A DNA stretch of 64,000 nt from Bombella pollinis (GCF_026385485.1 NZ_JANIDX010000003.1:1-64000); one strand, 5' to 3'. Numbered from the stretch's first letter, positions 42,448 to 51,600 are shown. The notes: generated by a model from the sequence alone, not told the origin. Numbers and translations are program-made.

Positions 42448-42858
42448 CTATTCTCGCTTTTTTCTCTCGTCGTCTGGCAATGTGGTGATTGTAACAGGGC
42501 CAACGCCGTTATGGAGGATGCCGATTTTCCTAGCGGCTCCTTTGGAGAGGTCGATGATTCGATCACTATTATAGGGGCCGCGATCATTAACCCGAACAAT
42601 GACGGAGCGGCCGGTTACGGATGAGGTGACGCGTATTTTAGTGCCTAAGGGTAATGTAGGGTGAGCGGCTGTCATGGCGTCTGGGCGTAATCGCTCTCCG
42701 CTTGCGGTCCGTTTACCGACGAATTTTTTGCCGCCATACCAGCTTGCATCGCCGCTTTCTGTAAAAGGGGCGGCGATAGCAGTCGAGATGAGGGGGAGAA
42801 AGGCTAGGCAGAGGCAAAGGGTGGTTTTGGGTAAAAAATTGTGTTGTATAGTTGGCAT
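42448..42858 (-). CDS. RlpA-like exported protein (double-psi beta-barrel)
   Basis: A 136-residue protein starting at the ATG at 42858, followed by a signal peptide ending AIAA. The mature part is a double-psi barrel: GDASWYGGKKFVGKRTASGE, AAHPTLPLGTKIRV and VRVNDRGPYNSDRIIDLS, with the Asp of NDRGPY at the catalytic place of RlpA lytic transglycosylases. No SPOR domain is present, so it is a short RlpA-like form acting on or near peptidoglycan. Confidence 0.85.
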   Translation of the reverse strand: MPTIQHNFLPKTTLCLCLAFLPLISTAIAAPFTESGDASWYGGKKFVGKRTASGERLRPDAMTAAHPTLPLGTKIRVTSSVTGRSVIVRVNDRGPYNSDRIIDLSKGAARKIGILHNGVGPVTITTLPDDERKKRE

Positions 42859-42988
42859 TATAAGCCTTGTGGCTGTTGAAGATGGCGTGTTTTTCTCACA
42901 AATGAAGGCCAAGGGCTAGGTTTGCGATATAGGGTTGGGTATTTTGCCTTTAGGGTAATATGGAAAAGAGTGTCTTTACCTAGGGAAT

Positions 42989-43462
42989 ATGAAGATGCTA
43001 TCAGCCGTCCGGATGAAGCGACCTCTTATTGTTGTCCTAAATGGACCGAACCTAAATATGCTAGGGCTGAGACAGCCTGAGATATATGGTGCTGCAACAC
43101 TGGATGATGTGGAGCAGCTCTGCTTACAAGCAGCGGAACGGCTGGATGTAACGATTGATTTTCGCCAGACCAATGGTGAGGGGGAGCTAGTATCGTGGGT
43201 GCAGGAGTGTCGTGGCCGTGCAAGTGGCATAGTCATCAATCCTGCGGCTTATGGGCATACGTCAATTGCTTTACTTGATGCGCTTTTAGCCGTTGAGTTG
43301 CCGGTGATTGAGGTGCATATGTCTAACATTCATCGCCGGGAAGCATTTCGTCATCAAACGTATGTTTCTCAGGCAGCCCGTGGCGTTATCTGCGGGTTGG
43401 GGATACGTGGTTATGCCCATGCCCTGCAGGCGGTGGCAGATATAATTGAGGATGAAGGATGA
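42989..43462 (+). CDS. aroQ: 3-dehydroquinate dehydratase, type II
   Basis: A 157-residue enzyme of the shikimate pathway that converts 3-dehydroquinate to 3-dehydroshikimate as a dodecamer. Conserved motifs are LNGPNLNMLGLRQPEIYG with the catalytic Tyr, FRQTNGEGELV, NPAAYGHTSIAL and EVHMSNIHRREAFR. The start is ambiguous: ATG at 42989 or 42995 share one AGGGA site, and a third ATG at 43013 begins the core. It overlaps accB by 4 bases. Confidence 0.93.
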   Translation: MKMLSAVRMKRPLIVVLNGPNLNMLGLRQPEIYGAATLDDVEQLCLQAAERLDVTIDFRQTNGEGELVSWVQECRGRASGIVINPAAYGHTSIALLDALLAVELPVIEVHMSNIHRREAFRHQTYVSQAARGVICGLGIRGYAHALQAVADIIEDEG

Positions 43463-43917
43463 GCCGTATGCTCGTGGATAAGGAGGCCATTCGGGCACTT
43501 GCTGATATCTTAACTGATACAGGCCTGACTGAAATTGAAGTGTCCGAGGGTGATAGCCGCCTTCGTGTTGCGCGTAATGTAAGCGTGCAGGCTGCGGCCC
43601 CCGCGGCTGTGGGAGCCCCGGCAGCGGTAGCGGCCCCTGCGGCGGAGAAGGCCGAGGCCCCGCCTGCGGATTTATCCTCTCATCCTGGCGCGGTGCCTAG
43701 CCCGATGGTGGGTGTGGCTTATCTTACGCCAGATCCATCCTCCCCGCCTTTTGTACAAGAGGGCGCGCAGGTTGCTGCGGGGCAGACCATTATGCTCATT
43801 GAAGCTATGAAAACCTTTAACCAGATTAAGGCTCCGCGTGCCGGTAAGCTAGTCCGTTACTGTGTGGCATCTGGGGAGCCGGTTGAGTTTGGGGCTGCAT
43901 TGGCGATTATTGAGTAA
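43459..43917 (+). CDS. accB: Biotin carboxyl carrier protein of acetyl-CoA carboxylase
   Basis: A 152-residue protein. The N-terminal helix-strand region (LADILTDTGLTEIEV) leads to an Ala/Pro-rich flexible linker (about 40-75), then a biotinyl domain with SPMVGVAYLTPDP thumb and the biotin Lys in IEAMKTFNQI. It carries carboxybiotin between AccC and AccAD. The ATG overlaps the aroQ stop, and its own stop overlaps the accC start by one base, so the three genes form one operon. Confidence 0.95.
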   Translation: MSRMLVDKEAIRALADILTDTGLTEIEVSEGDSRLRVARNVSVQAAAPAAVGAPAAVAAPAAEKAEAPPADLSSHPGAVPSPMVGVAYLTPDPSSPPFVQEGAQVAAGQTIMLIEAMKTFNQIKAPRAGKLVRYCVASGEPVEFGAALAIIE

Positions 43918-45269
43918 TGTTTTCCAAGATTCTAATCGCCAATCGTGGCGAGATCGCGTTGCGTGTATTGCGTGCCTGTCGGGAGATGGGCATCAAGACG
44001 GTGGCGGTACATTCCACAGCTGATGCCGATGCTATGCATGTCCGTTTGGCGGATGAGGCTGTCTGCATTGGCCCGCCGAGCTCTCGTGATTCCTATCTGA
44101 ATGTGGCGGCGATTCTTTCTGCAGCGACGATTACTGGGGCGGAGGCGATTCACCCCGGTTATGGCTTCCTCTCTGAGAATGCTGAGTTTGCGGAAACGGT
44201 GGAGGAGCATGGTATTGCCTTCATCGGTCCAACGGCTGAGCATATTCGCATGATGGGGGATAAAATCACCGCTAAGACCACGATGGAGGCCCTTGGTGTG
44301 CCGCTTGTGCCGGGGTCTGATGGGGCGTTGGCTAGCCTTGAGGAAGCGCGTGAGGTGGCTGAGCGTGTGGGGTATCCTGTCCTCATCAAAGCCGCAGCAG
44401 GCGGTGGTGGCCGAGGGATGAAAGTTGCCCAAACGGCTGATGAGATTGAAGAAGCATGGAGTGTTGCCCGGACAGAAGCACGGGCCGCTTTTGGCAATGA
44501 TGAGGTTTATTTAGAGAAATATCTCGATAAGCCGCGTCATATTGAGCTTCAGATTATGGGTGATACGCACGGCAATGTTGTGCATTTTGGGGAGCGTGAT
44601 TGTTCCTTGCAGCGGCGTCACCAAAAATTGCTGGAAGAAGCAGGCTCGCCCGTCATTACACCAGAGCAACGTAATGAGATTGGTAAGACCGTTACCGATG
44701 CACTCTCGCGTATGGGGTATCGCAATGCGGGGACGTTGGAGTTCCTTTATCAAGATGGGCAATTTTGCTTTATCGAGATGAATACCCGTTTGCAGGTGGA
44801 GCATCCTGTTACAGAGATGGTGTGTGATGTGGATTTGGTAAGAGAGCAAATCCGCGTTGCAGCGGGAGAAAAGCTCGGGTACCGGCAAGAGGACATTGTA
44901 ATGTCCGGCCATGCGATTGAATGTCGCATCAATGCTGAGGACCCGATGAGCTTTGTGCCGAATCCAGGTAAAGTGAAGGTCTTTCACGCGCCTGGTGGGT
45001 TAGGGGTACGCATGGATAGTGCTATCTTCTCCGGCTATAAGGTTCCGCCTTATTACGATAGCATGATTGCGAAATTGATCGTCCATGCCCCAACGCGGGA
45101 GCAAGCGATTGCCCGTATGAAGCGCGCTTTGACAGAGTGTGTTGTAGAAGGGGTGAAAACGGTCATTCCACTGCATCAGAAGATATTAGCGGACCCGGAG
45201 TTCCAAAAAGGGGATTATACCATCCACTGGCTGGAGAACTTTGTCGATAAGATGCAGAATAACCACTAA
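43917..45269 (+). CDS. accC: Acetyl-CoA carboxylase, biotin carboxylase subunit
   Basis: A 450-residue ATP-grasp enzyme that carboxylates biotin on AccB. It starts MFSKILIANRGEIALRVLRA. The glycine-rich ATP loop is KAAAGGGGRGMK, followed by ERDCSLQRRHQKLLEEAGSP and FIEMNTRLQVEHPVTEM with the catalytic residues. Length is normal. The gene ends at a strong terminator shared with the convergent ccmAB-type gene. Confidence 0.96.
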   Translation: MFSKILIANRGEIALRVLRACREMGIKTVAVHSTADADAMHVRLADEAVCIGPPSSRDSYLNVAAILSAATITGAEAIHPGYGFLSENAEFAETVEEHGIAFIGPTAEHIRMMGDKITAKTTMEALGVPLVPGSDGALASLEEAREVAERVGYPVLIKAAAGGGGRGMKVAQTADEIEEAWSVARTEARAAFGNDEVYLEKYLDKPRHIELQIMGDTHGNVVHFGERDCSLQRRHQKLLEEAGSPVITPEQRNEIGKTVTDALSRMGYRNAGTLEFLYQDGQFCFIEMNTRLQVEHPVTEMVCDVDLVREQIRVAAGEKLGYRQEDIVMSGHAIECRINAEDPMSFVPNPGKVKVFHAPGGLGVRMDSAIFSGYKVPPYYDSMIAKLIVHAPTREQAIARMKRALTECVVEGVKTVIPLHQKILADPEFQKGDYTIHWLENFVDKMQNNH

Positions 45270-45290
45270 TTTTGCAGTGTATTATGTTGG

Positions 45291-45324
45291 AAAGGCCGTT
45301 CCTTTATGAGGGACGGCCTTTTTT
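45291..45324 (+). terminator. Rho-independent terminator after accC
   Basis: An 11-base stem with one mismatch (AAGGCCGTTCC with GGGACGGCCTT) and a T6 run. It ends the aroQ-accB-accC operon. Confidence 0.85.
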
Positions 45325-45328
45325 ATGT

Positions 45329-46654
45329 CTAAGATTGAGCATCGCGTAAGCTTAACCCCGCGATAAAAGGGCAGAGGGGGACGCTGAGGAGGAAGAAAGC
45401 TGCCAAAAGGCTTAACGTGGCATGGTTGGCAGGCCCCGGTGGCGTTGTGCAAGATAGCGTGCCGAAAATGAGGCTTGGGGCCATAAGCGGGAGGGTGAGG
45501 ATGGGTAGGAGAAGGCTGTTCTGCCGTGCCCCTAGGGTGATAGCCGCTGTCATGCCACCGAGGAAGGCTAAGGTGAGGCTGCCGAGGGTCATGCTGAGGA
45601 TAAGGCGGGGCAGGGATGAGAGCGAGAGCTGGAAGAAAAGGGCCATTAAAGGTGTGATAAGCAGCAAGGGAAGGCTGCTTGTGACCCAATGGCTGATGAT
45701 TTTACCAAGGGCAATAAAAGCAGGGGCGAGGCGCATGCGTAAGAGGTCTAAAGAGCCATCTTCCGCATCGGCGTTATAAAGACGTTCCAGCGGTAAGAGG
45801 CTTGCGAGCAAGAGGCAGACCCATAAAATGACCGGCCCAACCTGTTGGAGGCGCGCTGGGGCGGGGCCGAGTGCGAGCGCAAAGAGCATGCAGCATATGA
45901 TGAGAAAGCCCAGCCCAGCAATGCCGTCCCGCCGATGAGAGAGAGCCAGCCAGAACTCGCGGCGGAGATGGTGTAGAAAAGGATGAACGGGATGTTTTGG
46001 CCCCTCATGAATATGTTGCGGCAGGAGTGGTGCAATATGAAGGCGGGAGGAGAGTGGGGCGGGTGTTATGTTGTGTATTGCTGTACCGAGTGTGAGTATG
46101 TGGCTATGGGGGAGGAGAAGCGGATTATGTGAGGCAGCCATCACGCAGCCCCCTTGGGCGCGATGTGTGGCGATGATGGTGTTAAAGAGGGCGAGGCTTT
46201 GGGCATCCAGCCCATGAGTGGGTTCATCAAGGAGCCAAAGGGGCGCGTTAGTGAGTAAGAGTCGGGCGAGTCCCACCCGGCGTTTTTGCCCGTATGAAAG
46301 CAAACGTACCGGGCAGTTGAGCAAAGGGGTTAAGGCTAAGTGTGTGAGGGCCTCATGCAGGGCTGTTATTGGGTGGGGGGTAAAGAGGCGGAGATTTTGC
46401 TCTACAGTAAGGGTGGGTTTGAGGGCATTGTCCGTCCCTAGCCATGCGATATTGGCTGTGCGGGTGAGTGTCCCTTGTGTGGGTGGGCAAAGCCCAGCAA
46501 TCAGCCGTAGAAAGGAGGATTTACCAACGCCATTAGGCCCGATAAGGGTAAGGGCATCACCGGGGTATAGCTGACCAGAGAGGTCGTTGATGAGGCACCG
46601 CCCTGCACGGGTCAGTTGGATATGGTTTAATGATAAGAGGGGTGTAGGGTGCAT
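45329..46654 (-). CDS. Fused haem exporter CcmA-CcmB
   Basis: A 441-residue single chain joining two subunits of the cytochrome c maturation system I exporter. Residues 1-200 are a CcmA-type ATPase: Walker A GPNGVGKSS, signature LLSYGQKRRVGLARL and Walker B LWLLDEPTHGLD. Residues about 225-441 are CcmB-like with six helices: LGPAPARLQQVGPVILWV, ERLYNADAEDGSLDLL, and LPLMAPSLIFGT. The two are normally separate genes. No ccmC or ccmD is adjacent. It converges on accC. Confidence 0.85.
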   Translation of the reverse strand: MHPTPLLSLNHIQLTRAGRCLINDLSGQLYPGDALTLIGPNGVGKSSFLRLIAGLCPPTQGTLTRTANIAWLGTDNALKPTLTVEQNLRLFTPHPITALHEALTHLALTPLLNCPVRLLSYGQKRRVGLARLLLTNAPLWLLDEPTHGLDAQSLALFNTIIATHRAQGGCVMAASHNPLLLPHSHILTLGTAIHNITPAPLSSRLHIAPLLPQHIHEGPKHPVHPFLHHLRREFWLALSHRRDGIAGLGFLIICCMLFALALGPAPARLQQVGPVILWVCLLLASLLPLERLYNADAEDGSLDLLRMRLAPAFIALGKIISHWVTSSLPLLLITPLMALFFQLSLSSLPRLILSMTLGSLTLAFLGGMTAAITLGARQNSLLLPILTLPLMAPSLIFGTLSCTTPPGPANHATLSLLAAFFLLSVPLCPFIAGLSLRDAQS

Positions 46655-46839
46655 GAGGGTGTTTCATGTGGAGCGTGTACCCAGAGGGTAGGAAGAAAAT
46701 GATGCTGATCGATGAAAAATATAGGAAAGCCTGTTTTGCTGGAAGGGCTCTTATGGTTATGAAGGCACATGATGAATGACTACAAGGCGGTAACGCCACA
46801 ATGTAGCGTGGGGAAGGACGTTCTGAACTGACTGATTGG

Positions 46840-47583
46840 GTGTTAAAGGCGAGTAATATCGTCAAATCCTTTAGCGGGAATGAGATTCTGCGGGGGATTT
46901 CGCTAGAGGTGGAGCGTGGGGAGTTGATTTCCATCATCGGGCCATCCGGTTGTGGAAAATCGACCTTTTTGCGATGCCTGAACTTTTTAGAACATCCTGA
47001 TGCGGGCGATGTGCAGGTGGAGAATGTGAAGCTTGCCAGCCATGGGGCATGGCGGCGCGCGGATGAGGCACAGGCGCATCGGTTGCGGAGCCATGTGGGG
47101 ATGGTGTTTCAGTCCTTCAATTTATTCCCCCACCGTACGGTGTTGGAGAATGTCATGCTCGCACCGATGCAGGTGAAAGGATTAGAGGAAGGCAAGGCTC
47201 ATAAAATTGCCTGCGAGTTGTTGGAGAAGGTGGGTCTATCCGCTGTGAAGGGGCGGTATCCTGATCGTCTCTCTGGTGGGCAGCAGCAGCGTGCTGCCAT
47301 TGCGCGGGCTTTGGCTATGAAGCCTTCTGTCATGCTCTATGATGAGCCAACCTCTGCGTTGGACCCGGAACTCTCAGAGGAGGTGTTGTCGGTCATGCGG
47401 GCATTGGATGCAGAGGGAATGACTCAGCTTGTTGTAACGCATGATATGCGCTTTGCCCGTGCTGCCTCTGATAGGGTGTTATTTATGGAGGCTGGGCAGA
47501 TTGTTGAGAGTGGCGACCCGGATGTGATTTTCGCTAATCCGCGTGAGGCGGGGACGCGGCGTTTTCTGCGAACATTATTGTGA
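46840..47583 (+). CDS. Polar amino-acid ABC transporter ATPase
   Basis: A 247-residue ATPase of the GlnQ/HisP type. Walker A is GPSGCGKST, the signature DRLSGGQQQRAAIARAL and Walker B VMLYDEPTSALDP. The GTG start at 46840 fits the usual N-terminus (LKASNIVKSF) but has no good Shine-Dalgarno at normal distance. Its TGA overlaps the first possible start of the next gene, so both form one importer operon. Confidence 0.88.
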   Translation: MLKASNIVKSFSGNEILRGISLEVERGELISIIGPSGCGKSTFLRCLNFLEHPDAGDVQVENVKLASHGAWRRADEAQAHRLRSHVGMVFQSFNLFPHRTVLENVMLAPMQVKGLEEGKAHKIACELLEKVGLSAVKGRYPDRLSGGQQQRAAIARALAMKPSVMLYDEPTSALDPELSEEVLSVMRALDAEGMTQLVVTHDMRFARAASDRVLFMEAGQIVESGDPDVIFANPREAGTRRFLRTLL

Positions 47584-47603
47584 AGGATAAGGGCGTGGTG
47601 CGC

Positions 47604-49190
47604 ATGAAACGCGTCTTATTATGGGCAGCTGGCCTTGTGCTATGGACTGGGCTGCTCGTTGGTGGCTCTGTAGCGTGGGCAGATGGGGCAGCAGCAACGG
47701 CGGCAGAGCAGCCATCTGTTGCAAGGTTGCATGTGCCGGGGGCACGCAATGAGCAGGACTTGCCTTGGGCCTCGGACGGGGAGGCGAATGTCCCTTACGT
47801 GTTCCACGACCCTGCGCATGAAGGGCGGATGACAGGGTTTGAATATGATCTGATGCAGGCTTTGGCCCCTCGGCTAGGCCGCCAGGGGCGGTTTGTGCAA
47901 AATGGGTGGGATGGGCTTATTCCCGGCCTTGGGCGTGACCTTTATGCGTTGGTTATAGATGGGATTGAGATGACGCCGGAGCATAAGGAGGCGGTGTTAT
48001 TTTCACGCCCTTATTACGTGACGGTGGACCGGATTGTCCTACGGAAGAGTGAGACGGGGTTGGAGAGTGTGGCGGCCCTTAAAGGGCATGTTGTTGGCAC
48101 AATTAAGAGTACTGCGGCGGAGCGGTTATTGCTGGACCACGACCCGGCGAATGTGCGCTCTTATGATGAGGAGACTAATCTTTTCTCCGACCTGAAGAAT
48201 GGGCGGCTTGATGCGATTTTGATTGATGAGCCGATAGCCCTTTATTATTGCTCTGATGATTTAAAGCTCGTAGGGCCGCCGATTGGCCGTGTGGCGTATG
48301 GGATTGCGTTTGCCAAGGATAATCCTGGCTTGCGTGATGCTGTTGATGCCGCTTTAGGCACATTGATGAGCGATGGGACGTTGCATCAGATTCTCGCGCG
48401 TTGGAATCTGTGGACGCCACAAATGGCCGATTATACGGGAGACCATAGTGTCTCCTCTACCCAGCCAACGGCATGGACGGGGTATCGTCAGACGATGGAG
48501 CGTATGTCTGGCAGTGGTCTCCAAGCGATGGTGCAGCGTTATAGCAGCTTCTTGCCCCTCATTGCGCGTGGGGCTTTGATGACGCTTGCCGTATCGGCCC
48601 TTGCGATGGTGTTAGCGGTCGCTTTTGGGTTGGTTTTGGCTCTAGCCCGTGCCTATGGTCTGGCCCCTTTGCGGTGGGTCGCGGGTGTGTATGTGGAGGT
48701 TGTGCGTGGCACGCCGCTTTTGATCCAAGTTTTATTTATCTTTTATGGCCTGCCTGCGTTTGGTGTGAAATTATCGCCCTTCGCGGCGGGTGTGTTGGCT
48801 TTGGGGCTGAATTACGCTGCGTATGAGGCAGAGAATTACCGTGCGGGCTTGCTCTCTGTGCCGCGTGGGCAGATGGAAGCGGCCATTGCGTTGAATATGA
48901 CCCATCGGCAAGCGTTGCGTTTGGTGATTGTTCCGCAGGCTTTTCGCACGGTTGTCCCGGTCATGACGAATGATTTTATCGCGCTCTTAAAGGATAGTTC
49001 GCTCGTCTCGGTCATTACTCTGACGGAGCTGAGCCAGACTTATATCCGACTCTCCTCGACCTATTATGATTATATTGGGACGGGGCTTTTGGTCGCTTTA
49101 GCGTATTTGTTGGTCGGGTTACCTTTTGTCCGCCTCGCCCGCATGGCAGAAAAGCGCATGGGGCGGGTGGTGTCTAAAGGGCATCATTAA
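47604..49190 (+). CDS. Amino-acid ABC importer, fused binding protein and permease
   Basis: A 528-residue fusion. The ATG at 47604 starts a signal-anchor segment (MKRVLLWAAGLVLWTG) and follows AAGGG by 10 bases. Residues about 50-280 are a type 3 solute-binding domain (MTGFEYDLMQALAPRLG, DGLIPGLGR, IDGIEMTPEHK). Residues 315-528 are a GlnP/HisM-type permease with the EAA loop (ALNMTHRQALRLVIVPQAFR). Fusions of this kind occur in GlnPQ-like importers. The binding domain stays tethered, and the ATPase is encoded just upstream. Confidence 0.88.
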   Translation: MKRVLLWAAGLVLWTGLLVGGSVAWADGAAATAAEQPSVARLHVPGARNEQDLPWASDGEANVPYVFHDPAHEGRMTGFEYDLMQALAPRLGRQGRFVQNGWDGLIPGLGRDLYALVIDGIEMTPEHKEAVLFSRPYYVTVDRIVLRKSETGLESVAALKGHVVGTIKSTAAERLLLDHDPANVRSYDEETNLFSDLKNGRLDAILIDEPIALYYCSDDLKLVGPPIGRVAYGIAFAKDNPGLRDAVDAALGTLMSDGTLHQILARWNLWTPQMADYTGDHSVSSTQPTAWTGYRQTMERMSGSGLQAMVQRYSSFLPLIARGALMTLAVSALAMVLAVAFGLVLALARAYGLAPLRWVAGVYVEVVRGTPLLIQVLFIFYGLPAFGVKLSPFAAGVLALGLNYAAYEAENYRAGLLSVPRGQMEAAIALNMTHRQALRLVIVPQAFRTVVPVMTNDFIALLKDSSLVSVITLTELSQTYIRLSSTYYDYIGTGLLVALAYLLVGLPFVRLARMAEKRMGRVVSKGHH

Positions 49191-49211
49191 GCTTTTACGG
49201 CGAGAGGGAAT

Positions 49212-50171
49212 CTAATGCTCATTGCCCGCCATGGGGTCTCGTAAGGCCCCAGCGGGGAGGGCCGTATCATCTAGTTGGTCTTCAAAACTGGCTTGTAAGA
49301 TGTTCTGCCATTGTGGGAGCCATTTTTTCATTCGTGCGACAAAATGGGCTGATACAGGGTGGGAGGGCAACGCATCCTTCAACCAAGCGGGCGGTGGAGC
49401 AAGGAGTTGATGTGTTTGTGGGTTTAAGGGCGGGATGAGGAAATCTATCGTGCCGACTTGGGCCCTGCCGTCATTTGTTGCTTCGATATGCCGCCATTGC
49501 GCTGTCACAAAGAGGGGCGGAATTGGAAAACCCATGACGTTAAGCCGTGCAATCGCCTCGTTGGTGAAAGGGCTGTCGCTGGGTGTGGGGCCGTGCAAAG
49601 TGATGAGACGCAGGGCGGCGCAATCCTCTACGGCTTGTGCTGTGGTGAGTGTGTTATTGAGGTAGTTGCGGTCATCATGACACACATCAGTCTCCGCCAT
49701 AACTTGCTCTAGCGGGATGGGTTGCTCGGTTGCTTGGGCGATGAGGATCCCCGTCACTGCCCCTAGCTCTGTGCGGATTAAAGCGAGAAAGGAATAAGGG
49801 GAATTATCGGTGATTTGGGCAGCTAGAACAGGATGCCATGCCCCATGGGGGAGTAAAAGTGTGTGATTACCGAGTGTAATATGGCCTGTGATAGTTTCTG
49901 CTAAGTCAGGATATTGTAGATGAACAGGCATAGGGTGGGATGCGGCTGACCCGGAGTTAGAGGCTTGCGGTCCCAAGGCGGTGGTATGTGTGTTGTTGGG
50001 CTGAGATGCTGTCTCTAGGGTATGGTTGGGCAGCCATGGGGCGAGCTTTGTAAGGGTATGAGTGGGGAAGAAAACAGCCAAAGCGATGCTGATACCGCAT
50101 AAGCATACACAAAGCCGCCATAGGGGAGCATGACGCCATAGGGCAGAAAAAGCAGAGCAAAAGCGGGTCAT
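49212..50171 (-). CDS. Membrane-anchored protein of unknown family, partner of AAA+ gene
   Basis: A 319-residue protein with one hydrophobic anchor near the N-terminus (residues about 17-36) and a large outside domain. Residues 50-80 are a low-complexity Asn/Thr/Ser linker. The rest is a mixed alpha/beta domain with two Cys (in ETDVCHDD and VEDCAALR) that could pair. The ATG overlaps the stop of the upstream AAA+ gene (ATGA), so the two are coupled. I recognise no family. A membrane complex with the AAA+ protein is inferred from coupling and shared membrane anchoring. Confidence 0.6.
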   Translation of the reverse strand: MTRFCSAFSALWRHAPLWRLCVCLCGISIALAVFFPTHTLTKLAPWLPNHTLETASQPNNTHTTALGPQASNSGSAASHPMPVHLQYPDLAETITGHITLGNHTLLLPHGAWHPVLAAQITDNSPYSFLALIRTELGAVTGILIAQATEQPIPLEQVMAETDVCHDDRNYLNNTLTTAQAVEDCAALRLITLHGPTPSDSPFTNEAIARLNVMGFPIPPLFVTAQWRHIEATNDGRAQVGTIDFLIPPLNPQTHQLLAPPPAWLKDALPSHPVSAHFVARMKKWLPQWQNILQASFEDQLDDTALPAGALRDPMAGNEH

Positions 50172-51406
50172 AAACGAGCCTTGTTCATACGGGTTTGCGG
50201 GCCGTTGCTGGGGTGGATGCTTAAAGCCCCTGTTGGGCTGGAGAGGAGATGAATATGGGTGTAATTTTGTTGCTGAGCGGTGATGAGGGCATCGCTTAAC
50301 ATATCTTCGATAAGGCGGCGGACGCCATGGGCATTGGTTATCTCTTGGGCATTATAGTGCTTTTGTAAGGGCTGGCTGAAAAGGGATGGGTCAATCCCGC
50401 CCGCTTCCACCGTGAGGCCATAATTGCGGATGAGCCTTTCGGCCTCCAAGGCGGCAATGCGTGTAAGGCTGGCGCGTGTAAGGGGGTGGAAGGTGAAGCT
50501 ACGGTCCACATGCCCGAGTAGGAGTGGGGGAATTACCTGCTCTGTGGGTGTGGGAGAGGGATTTGCAGGCTCCAACGCGCTATGAAGCGAGGTTGTGAGG
50601 ATAAAGATAGATTGTGTTGTCGGGATATGTTTGCCCGTGATGGGGTCAGGGATGTATCCATCTATCCATGCTGAGATAAGAGCATTGCCGATTTCCGGAG
50701 GGGTATATTCGACCCCATTGAGGAGGATGAGGGCATCGGGTTGTGCCCTGAGGGTGGTGGCGAGGTCATTTAAAAAAGTCAGCCCATAAGTGGGGGGCTG
50801 TGCGATGGGAGGCTCTGCCCCCGTGGGGGTGAGTTTTTGCATATCAAACGGCACGAGGGGGCGCGCTGTTTGGAGAGCAAGTTGGCGGGCAAGATGTGTT
50901 TTGCCTGTACTGGGCGGGCCACTAAACAGAAAAACGCCGACAGGTTGTGTTCTATTATGGAGGCTAAGACGCCGGCGTAATTGCTGGCTAATCTCCTCAC
51001 AAATATCATCATGGCCAATGACGCGCGTTTGCAGCGTTGTTGCGAGTTCCTCTGCATTAAAGCTAGAATCTTGCTGCAAGCGGATGGCGGTTTTCTCATA
51101 GGCTTTGGTATTGATTAAATACCCAAGGAGAAGGGTTAGCGGTGTTTTGCGATGGAATAGGCCATGCTGGGCTAACCGCTCGACAGACAGATAATAGAGT
51201 ATCCCCCCTAAAGAGAGGGCCAAGGTAATGCAGGCTAGAGGGATATAAAAGGGGCGGCCGTGGTCGAGTATTTTATAGCCTGTATGGATAATGGCTAAGG
51301 GTGCGGTGTGGAATAGAAGGCCAAGCTGTATGAGAGCCAGTAGCAGGAAAAGGGCCATCATAAGCGGCATCATGCGCGAAAGCCAAAGGAGGAGAGATTT
51401 CATCAT
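50168..51406 (-). CDS. Membrane-anchored ClpB-D2-like AAA+ protein
   Basis: A 412-residue protein. Two hydrophobic helices (about 4-33 and 53-76) precede a linker and one AAA+ module similar to the second ring of Clp proteins: VIGHDDICEEISQQLRRR, Walker A GPPSTGKTH, sensor 1-like FILTTS, arginine-finger region LLGHVDRSFTFHPL and a C-terminal ITNAHGVRRLIEDML. The Walker B reads LILLNGVEY, lacking the usual Asp-Glu pair. The start is uncertain; a TTG at 51442 is possible. It is coupled to the downstream unknown gene. Confidence 0.7.
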   Translation of the reverse strand: MMKSLLLWLSRMMPLMMALFLLLALIQLGLLFHTAPLAIIHTGYKILDHGRPFYIPLACITLALSLGGILYYLSVERLAQHGLFHRKTPLTLLLGYLINTKAYEKTAIRLQQDSSFNAEELATTLQTRVIGHDDICEEISQQLRRRLSLHNRTQPVGVFLFSGPPSTGKTHLARQLALQTARPLVPFDMQKLTPTGAEPPIAQPPTYGLTFLNDLATTLRAQPDALILLNGVEYTPPEIGNALISAWIDGYIPDPITGKHIPTTQSIFILTTSLHSALEPANPSPTPTEQVIPPLLLGHVDRSFTFHPLTRASLTRIAALEAERLIRNYGLTVEAGGIDPSLFSQPLQKHYNAQEITNAHGVRRLIEDMLSDALITAQQQNYTHIHLLSSPTGALSIHPSNGPQTRMNKARL

Positions 51407-51513
51407 ATGCTTATATCGCTCACGCTTATTCTTTAAGGCCAAGTATATTCCTACAGCCTATGGTTTTATGGGAAGCGTGAGAAAGAGGAAAGGGGGGAGG
51501 GTACGAGAAAAGC

Positions 51514-51542
51514 TTGCATCACTTGTGGCTCTGTCGTATCTA
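51514..51542 (+). promoter_or_regulatory. Promoter of the rimP-nusA-infB operon
   Basis: TTGCAT (51514-51519) and TATCTA (51537-51542) are spaced by 17 bases and lie upstream of rimP, with a predicted start near 51549. They precede a hairpin with a T-run in the leader. Confidence 0.5.
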
Positions 51543-51574
51543 GAGAGATGTTATCACTTTCCGTTCTTTTGGGG

Positions 51575-51600
51575 GGTGGCCCGGTTGGGCCGCCTTTTTT
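51575..51600 (+). terminator. Terminator-like hairpin in the rimP leader
   Basis: An 8-bp stem with one G-T pair (GGTGGCCC with GGGCCGCC), a GGTT loop and a T6 run, ending four bases before the apparent rimP start. It lies after the predicted promoter, so it may attenuate the nusA operon, whose product modulates termination. Confidence 0.65.
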
